Source: Neisseriaceae bacterium HSC-16F19 (GTDB taxonomy: Bacteria > Pseudomonadota > Gammaproteobacteria > Burkholderiales > Neisseriaceae). From it: DNA of 32,062 nucleotides. Under the pieces are notes generated by a model. It was not told where the DNA came from. It searched no databases and saw only the letters and a program-made list of their open reading frames with translations. The translations under genes and the position numbers were made by a program. This document shows positions 29,125 through 32,062 of the stretch, in pieces. The stretch spans positions 1 to 32,062 of the forward strand of contig NZ_JALJZY010000023.1 in NCBI RefSeq assembly GCF_024171525.1. Direction: 5' to 3'. Within the stretch, counting starts at the first letter, position 1, and the number at the start of each line of letters is the position of its first letter.

Positions 29125-29149
29125 GGCGCCATAACTTAGATAAATCTAA
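29104..29149. promoter_or_regulatory. 46-bp imperfect palindrome, probable operator
   Basis: Arms TTAGATTTATATAAGT (29104-29119) and ACTTAGATAAATCTAA (29134-29149) match at 15 of 16 positions. The centre contains a perfect palindrome, ATGGCGCCAT (29123-29132). It covers the predicted -10 and transcription start and ends one base before the AAAAGGAG of the next gene. It is in the shared region between the divergent S24 regulator and the small gene. Confidence 0.7.
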
Positions 29150-29164
29150 AAAAGGAGTTGTGCC

Positions 29165-29443
29165 ATGACCATTCTGCGTCATCTTGTTTCTGCCTGTGTT
29201 TTGGCCGCCGCCGCCATGGCTTTTCTGGTGCCGGATGATTCCGCCGACACACAGACAGCGGCTGCTGCCCAAACATGGCAGTGCGCCGATCTGAGCCATA
29301 TCAGTTGGCAGGAAATGGATGCCCGGCAACGTTATCTGGCGGAAGCCTGCGACCGGGCCGAAGCGGACCAGAACTGGGTGATGGCTTATGGTGCCATGAA
29401 CAGCGAAACCATGGCTGCGGCCGTGGTGCATGACCCCTATTAA
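29165..29443 (+). CDS. Small exported hypothetical protein
   Basis: Encodes 92 residues that I do not recognise. A signal peptide (MTILRHLVSACVLAAAAMAF, cleaved probably within the following 15 residues) precedes a short acidic mature domain of about 55-65 residues with two cysteines (40 and 62) that could form one disulfide, and several tryptophans (TWQCADLSHISWQEMDARQ). AAAAGGAGTTGTGCC gives a strong ribosome binding site at ATG 29165. Transcribed alone, divergently from the S24-family regulator, behind a 46-bp palindrome, so tight control is likely. A lipoprotein is unlikely because no lipobox is visible. Confidence 0.7.
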   Translation: MTILRHLVSACVLAAAAMAFLVPDDSADTQTAAAAQTWQCADLSHISWQEMDARQRYLAEACDRAEADQNWVMAYGAMNSETMAAAVVHDPY

Positions 29444-29484
29444 TCCTTATCATCGTCGGTTTGCCCAAGGGCAGGTACTGACTT

Positions 29485-29682
29485 GAGACTTGTGCAAAAC
29501 TGCTTTCAGGCAGCCTAAAACCGTAATTGTCGTCATTCCTGCGAACGCGGGAATCCATTCATCCACTCTAAAATACATTGTTTTAAAAGTGGTTTCTTAA
29601 AACGTTCCTATGGATTCCCGCGTTCGCGGGAATGACGTCGGTTTTATGTTTGTGGTGGCACACAAGGTTTCGCAAAAGTCTC
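29485..29682. mobile_element. Second MITE-like element carrying a dRS3 pair
   Basis: Ends GAGACTTGTGCAAAAC and GTTTCGCAAAAGTCTC bound 198 bp. It holds dRS3-type palindromes at 29535-29554 (ATTCCTGCGAACGCGGGAAT, one arm altered) and 29614-29633 (ATTCCCGCGTTCGCGGGAAT), and the same internal and right-hand sequence as 13954-14175 (GTCGGTTTTAT, CACA.AAGGTTT). Its left part contains a DUS (29505-29516), which replaces the sequence found in the first copy. Confidence 0.7.
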
Positions 29683-29690
29683 CGATTATT

Positions 29691-29765
29691 TAAAGGTGAT
29701 GAATGGGCAAGAATGCCCACCTTACGGCTTGAATAATATATTGTCCGAGATTTTGCAAAGGTTTC
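29691..29765 (-). repeat. Half copy of the 7700-7863 element, inverted
   Basis: In reverse complement it reads GAAACCTTTGCAAAA, then TTATTCAAGCCGTA and a TGGGCA-N4-TGCCCA palindrome (29704-29719), in the same order as 7700-7775. The other half is missing. The stretch 29444-29872 therefore consists of repeats and a terminator, with no gene. Confidence 0.6.
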
Positions 29766-29816
29766 GGGCTGTTCGGGCTTCTTCGGAGTGCTGACTTACT
29801 ACAGCACGGAATATAT

Positions 29817-29853
29817 AAAAAACCGGTAGGGCACAGGGCCATACCGGTTTTTT
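29817..29853 (-). terminator. Terminator of mlaC
   Basis: Stem AAAAAACCGGTA / TACCGGTTTTTT with a 13-base loop, 19 bases past the mlaC stop. The T run serves the minus strand. Confidence 0.9.
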
Positions 29854-29872
29854 GTTTGGGCTTGAAACGGTA

Positions 29873-30481
29873 TTAAGGCTGTTTCAGACCTTTTTGTTTC
29901 AGCGTGGCAATGGTACCGTCGATGCCTTCCTTCTGGATTAATTCGGCAAACTGGTTGCGGTAAACGGTCACCAGGCTGCTGCCACCGACTTTGAAATCAT
30001 AGGTTTTGTAGACCGAGCCGACTTTATAAAGGCTGTAGCCGACGGTGTATTTCTGCCCGCCGGGGGTGGTGATTTCGGTAAAGGCTTCCACACGGTTGTT
30101 TTGTCCGGCCACCACTTTGGGCAGTACTTTGACTTGGGCGTCGTTGGCACCCATCAGCGCCGAGCGGGCGTACATGCGGATCATCATGTCTTTGAACGAA
30201 CGGATAAATTCGTTTTTCTGTTCCGGGCTGAATTGCTGCCATGGGCGGCCGACGGCCAGGGCGGCAATGCGCTGGTAATCCAGATAGCCGTCCGCATAGC
30301 GTTCGATTTGGCGGATTTTTTGTTGGTCGCTCAGGCTGCGGTTGCGGGCGATTTTTAAAACGGCATCGACATTTTGTTGCAGCTGTACTTGTGCCGGATG
30401 CTCGGCAACGGATTGGGCGGCCGCATAAGGGGCTGCCATCACCATGGGGGCAATCAGGGCGGTACTCAGCAAACGGTTCAT
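29873..30481 (-). CDS. mlaC: MlaC-family phospholipid-binding periplasmic protein
   Basis: Encodes 202 residues. A signal peptide (MNRLLSTALIAPMVMAAPYAAA) is followed by the MlaC/Ttg2D fold: VDAVLKIARNRSLSDQQKIRQIE, then YLDYQRIAALAVGRPWQQFSPEQKNEFIRSFKDMMIRMYA, and the C-terminal half with KVGGSSLVTVYRNQFAELIQKEGIDGTIATL. MlaC carries phospholipids between the outer-membrane MlaA complex and the inner-membrane MlaFEDB transporter. I chose ATG 30481; the longer frame would add 42 basic residues that do not fit the family. The Shine-Dalgarno is weak. The mlaFED genes are not adjacent: the upstream neighbour is panB, behind a terminator. So this is a detached mlaC or a second, orphan copy. Confidence 0.9.
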   Translation of the reverse strand: MNRLLSTALIAPMVMAAPYAAAQSVAEHPAQVQLQQNVDAVLKIARNRSLSDQQKIRQIERYADGYLDYQRIAALAVGRPWQQFSPEQKNEFIRSFKDMMIRMYARSALMGANDAQVKVLPKVVAGQNNRVEAFTEITTPGGQKYTVGYSLYKVGSVYKTYDFKVGGSSLVTVYRNQFAELIQKEGIDGTIATLKQKGLKQP

Positions 30482-30654
30482 TGTTTTTACGCTTTCATGA
30501 TGTGGATGATAAAGGCCGACGAGCGCAAGCGGACGACGACGGCGCGCATCATAACACCGTGCGCGGCGGCAGGCTGCCGTACTTACAAAGCATTGACGGT
30601 TTTGCAATTGTTAAGACAGTCATGCAGCGCTGCCGTTACAGCCAAAACCAAGGC

Positions 30655-30690
30655 AAAGGCTGCCTGAAAATATTTTCAGGCAGCCTTTTT
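30655..30690 (-). terminator. Inverted DUS pair terminating panB
   Basis: A 16-bp stem AAAGGCTGCCTGAAAA with its complement around TA, flanked by A and T tracts on both sides. DUS copies at 30657-30668 and 30675-30686. It lies 16 bases after the panB stop. Confidence 0.88.
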
Positions 30691-30706
30691 GATATGGGGC
30701 GGTGTT

Positions 30707-31498
30707 TTAACTGAAGGTGTGTTCCGCTGCGGGAAAGCTTTGGTCTTTTACCGCAGCCACATAGGCGGCTACGGCGTCTTGGATGCTGCTCTGGCCCTGC
30801 ATAAAGTTGCGCACGAATTTGGCGGTTTTGCCGGGGAAAACGCCGAGCATATCGTGCATCACCAATACCTGGCCGCTGCAATCGACCCCGGCACCGATGC
30901 CGATGGTGGGGCAGGCAATACTGTCGTTTACTTCTTTACCCAATTCGGCGGGCACGCATTCCATCAGCACCAAATCGGCACCGGCCTCGGCATGGGCGCG
31001 GGCGTCGGCCAAGAGGGCTTGTGCGGCCGTATCGCCGCGGCCCTGCACTTTATAGCCGCCAAAGGCATTGACCGATTGCGGGGTCAGGCCGATGTGGGCG
31101 CACACGGGTATGCCGCGTTGTTGCAGGAAATGGGTGGTTTCCGCCATCCACACGCCGCCTTCGAGTTTGACCATATGCGCACCGGCGGCCATCAGTTCCA
31201 CCGAGGCGGCAAATGCCTGTTCCTTGCTTTGCTGATAGGCGCCGAAGGGCAGGTCGGTGACGATCATGGCACGGCTGTTGCCGCGGGCCACGGCGCGGGT
31301 GTGGTACACCATGTCGGCCAGGGTCACGGGCAGGGTGGAGCTTTGCCCTTGCACGGCCATGCCGAGGGAGTCGCCCACCAAGAGGACATCGACGCCGGCT
31401 TCGTTCATCAGCGCGGCAAAGCTGGCCTCATAACAGGTGAGCATGGCGATTTTCTCGCCTTCGGCCTTCATTTTGCGCAAGGTATTGACGGTAATCAT
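30707..31498 (-). CDS. panB: 3-methyl-2-oxobutanoate hydroxymethyltransferase
   Basis: Encodes 263 residues (E. coli PanB 264). It makes ketopantoate from alpha-ketoisovalerate and methylenetetrahydrofolate, the first step to pantothenate and CoA. Family motifs are MLTCYEASFAALMNEAGVD, LLVGDSLGMAVQG (metal-binding Asp), ADMVYHTRAVARG, DLPFGAYQ, VKLEGG, HIGLTPQSVNAFGGYKVQGR, LMECVP (catalytic-region Glu) and PTIGIGAG. ATG 31498 follows AGGAATACAC and gives the usual MITVNTLRKMK start. panC and panD are not adjacent in the window. A weak hairpin separates it from the upstream gene. Confidence 0.96.
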   Translation of the reverse strand: MITVNTLRKMKAEGEKIAMLTCYEASFAALMNEAGVDVLLVGDSLGMAVQGQSSTLPVTLADMVYHTRAVARGNSRAMIVTDLPFGAYQQSKEQAFAASVELMAAGAHMVKLEGGVWMAETTHFLQQRGIPVCAHIGLTPQSVNAFGGYKVQGRGDTAAQALLADARAHAEAGADLVLMECVPAELGKEVNDSIACPTIGIGAGVDCSGQVLVMHDMLGVFPGKTAKFVRNFMQGQSSIQDAVAAYVAAVKDQSFPAAEHTFS

Positions 31499-31538
31499 GT
31501 GTATTCCTGATTGGTATTTCATGTTGACACATAGCAAA

Positions 31539-31556
31539 ACATCAAAGTTTTGATGT
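31539..31556 (-). terminator. Weak hairpin between the Imm10-like gene and panB
   Basis: Perfect 8-bp arms ACATCAAA / TTTGATGT with a two-base centre, followed on the minus strand by TTTTGC. AT-rich and short, so termination is probably partial. It could also be a panB operator. Confidence 0.4.
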
Positions 31557-31564
31557 GAGGCTGC

Positions 31565-31942
31565 TTATTTTAATCGTGCTGCAATTTCTGGGGATCTGAA
31601 AAGAAGGATTTTTAAATGATCTTTCAGGCCCTGAGGTGCTTTGGTAAATTGTATTGCCACATGGAATTTCATGGCCTCACTATCGATTGCGTCCAGTACA
31701 ATTTCATTTGATTCTAAGTTTATGAACTCAATTTTTCCGAATGTGGATGTTTGCCGGGTTTCAATGCCTATTTCTATATTCTCTTCCGGGTTATCCGGTT
31801 CTGAATCAAACAAAGTTTGAGAAAGTATCAGATATTGTTCGGGATCTGGATCTTGAGAGTCGGCGAAAGCAACAACGCATACCTCGTCTTCTATGTAGAA
31901 TTGAATGTTTTCTGCCTTAAATTTTATATTTGTTATTTTCAT
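31565..31942 (-). CDS. Imm10-like putative immunity protein
   Basis: Encodes 125 residues. It is acidic, has no signal peptide, and has markedly lower GC than its neighbours, which suggests recent transfer. The pattern IEDEVCVVAFADSQDPDPEQYLILSQ, an acidic middle, IEIGIETRQTSTFGKIEFINLESNEIVLD and a C-terminal FTKAPQGLKDHLKILLF recalls the Imm10 family of immunity proteins of polymorphic toxin systems. This is from memory of the family pattern and not certain. AGAGGA precedes ATG 31942. A toxin gene would be expected upstream, beyond the right edge. If not Imm10, it is an unknown soluble protein. Confidence 0.6.
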   Translation of the reverse strand: MKITNIKFKAENIQFYIEDEVCVVAFADSQDPDPEQYLILSQTLFDSEPDNPEENIEIGIETRQTSTFGKIEFINLESNEIVLDAIDSEAMKFHVAIQFTKAPQGLKDHLKILLFRSPEIAARLK

Positions 31943-31955
31943 ATTTTCCTCTTGC

Positions 31956-31967
31956 AGGCTGCCTGAA
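31956..31967 (+). repeat. DNA uptake sequence
   Basis: Exact copy 13 bases upstream of the Imm10-like start. Confidence 0.85.
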
Positions 31968-31982
31968 GGTGCAACATAAACA

Positions 31983-32060
31983 TCATTTACATTTTAACCT
32001 AAGGACATGGTTTACATCTTTGCATACAAATTCAAGTCCCGGGTTGGTTAATTTTGCGCC
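31983..32060 (-). other. Possible 3' end of a gene cut by the window edge
   Basis: One minus-strand frame is open from the edge to a TGA at 31983 and reads ...NPGLEFVCKDVNHVLRLKCK. It ends 40 bases before the Imm10-like start. Twenty-five codons are too few to prove coding. If real, this would be the gene expected to encode the cognate toxin or its remnant. Confidence 0.25.
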
Positions 32061-32062
32061 AT

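Overview
The window looks like chromosomal DNA of a member of the Neisseriaceae (Betaproteobacteria). The main evidence is 25 exact copies of the 12-mer AGGCTGCCTGAA (14 on the plus strand, 11 on the minus strand). This is the DNA uptake sequence (DUS) dialect described for Simonsiella-type Neisseriaceae, not the meningococcal ATGCCGTCTGAA. Several copies form inverted pairs that act as terminators, as is usual in this family. A Correia-type element, dRS3 (NIME-like) repeats and a Zur box close to the neisserial consensus support the same placement. A species cannot be named from the sequence alone.

Layout. 1-4.1 kb (plus): comEA, then a tight operon of pncB, an unrecognised gene and hslR, a repeat-rich spacer, and a ypfJ-like zinc metallopeptidase. 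4.1-11.9 kb (minus): cca-sixA, an orphan znuA with a Zur box on its -10, a Correia-like element, luxS, a nested palindromic repeat island, and purL. 12.0-13.9 kb (plus): pilU, an OsmC-family gene and tRNA-Leu(UAG). 14-16.75 kb (minus): a MITE/dRS3 composite, an LplT-like MFS transporter, ccoS, a hypothetical gene and a higBA toxin-antitoxin pair. 17.1-18.35 kb (plus): lysC. 18.4-28.9 kb (minus): a LexA/CI-like S24 regulator and, downstream, two tandem giant genes (1520 and 1611 codons). 29.1-32.06 kb: a small exported protein gene behind a 46-bp palindrome, repeats, mlaC, panB and an Imm10-like gene.

The most unusual content is the 9.5-kb tandem pair at 18470-27941. Both proteins share an N-terminal leader with no classical signal peptide, followed by cadherin-like and Ig-like repeats that alternate with large right-handed beta-helix modules of the pectate-lyase-3/C5-epimerase type. 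Three of the four beta-helices carry a shared NRRQG...GID(I/L)EPN signature. Only the upstream protein ends in a C-terminal module typical of type I secreted adhesins. The likely reading is a pair of secreted or surface-retained, polysaccharide-active adhesins. No secretion genes lie in the window.

A second theme is natural transformation (comEA, a PilU retraction ATPase, dense DUS). A third is a family of small repeats with GAG(A/G)(T/C)CTTTGCAAA ends that enclose different palindromic cargo (dRS3 pairs or GTAGG palindromes), which looks like a modular MITE family.
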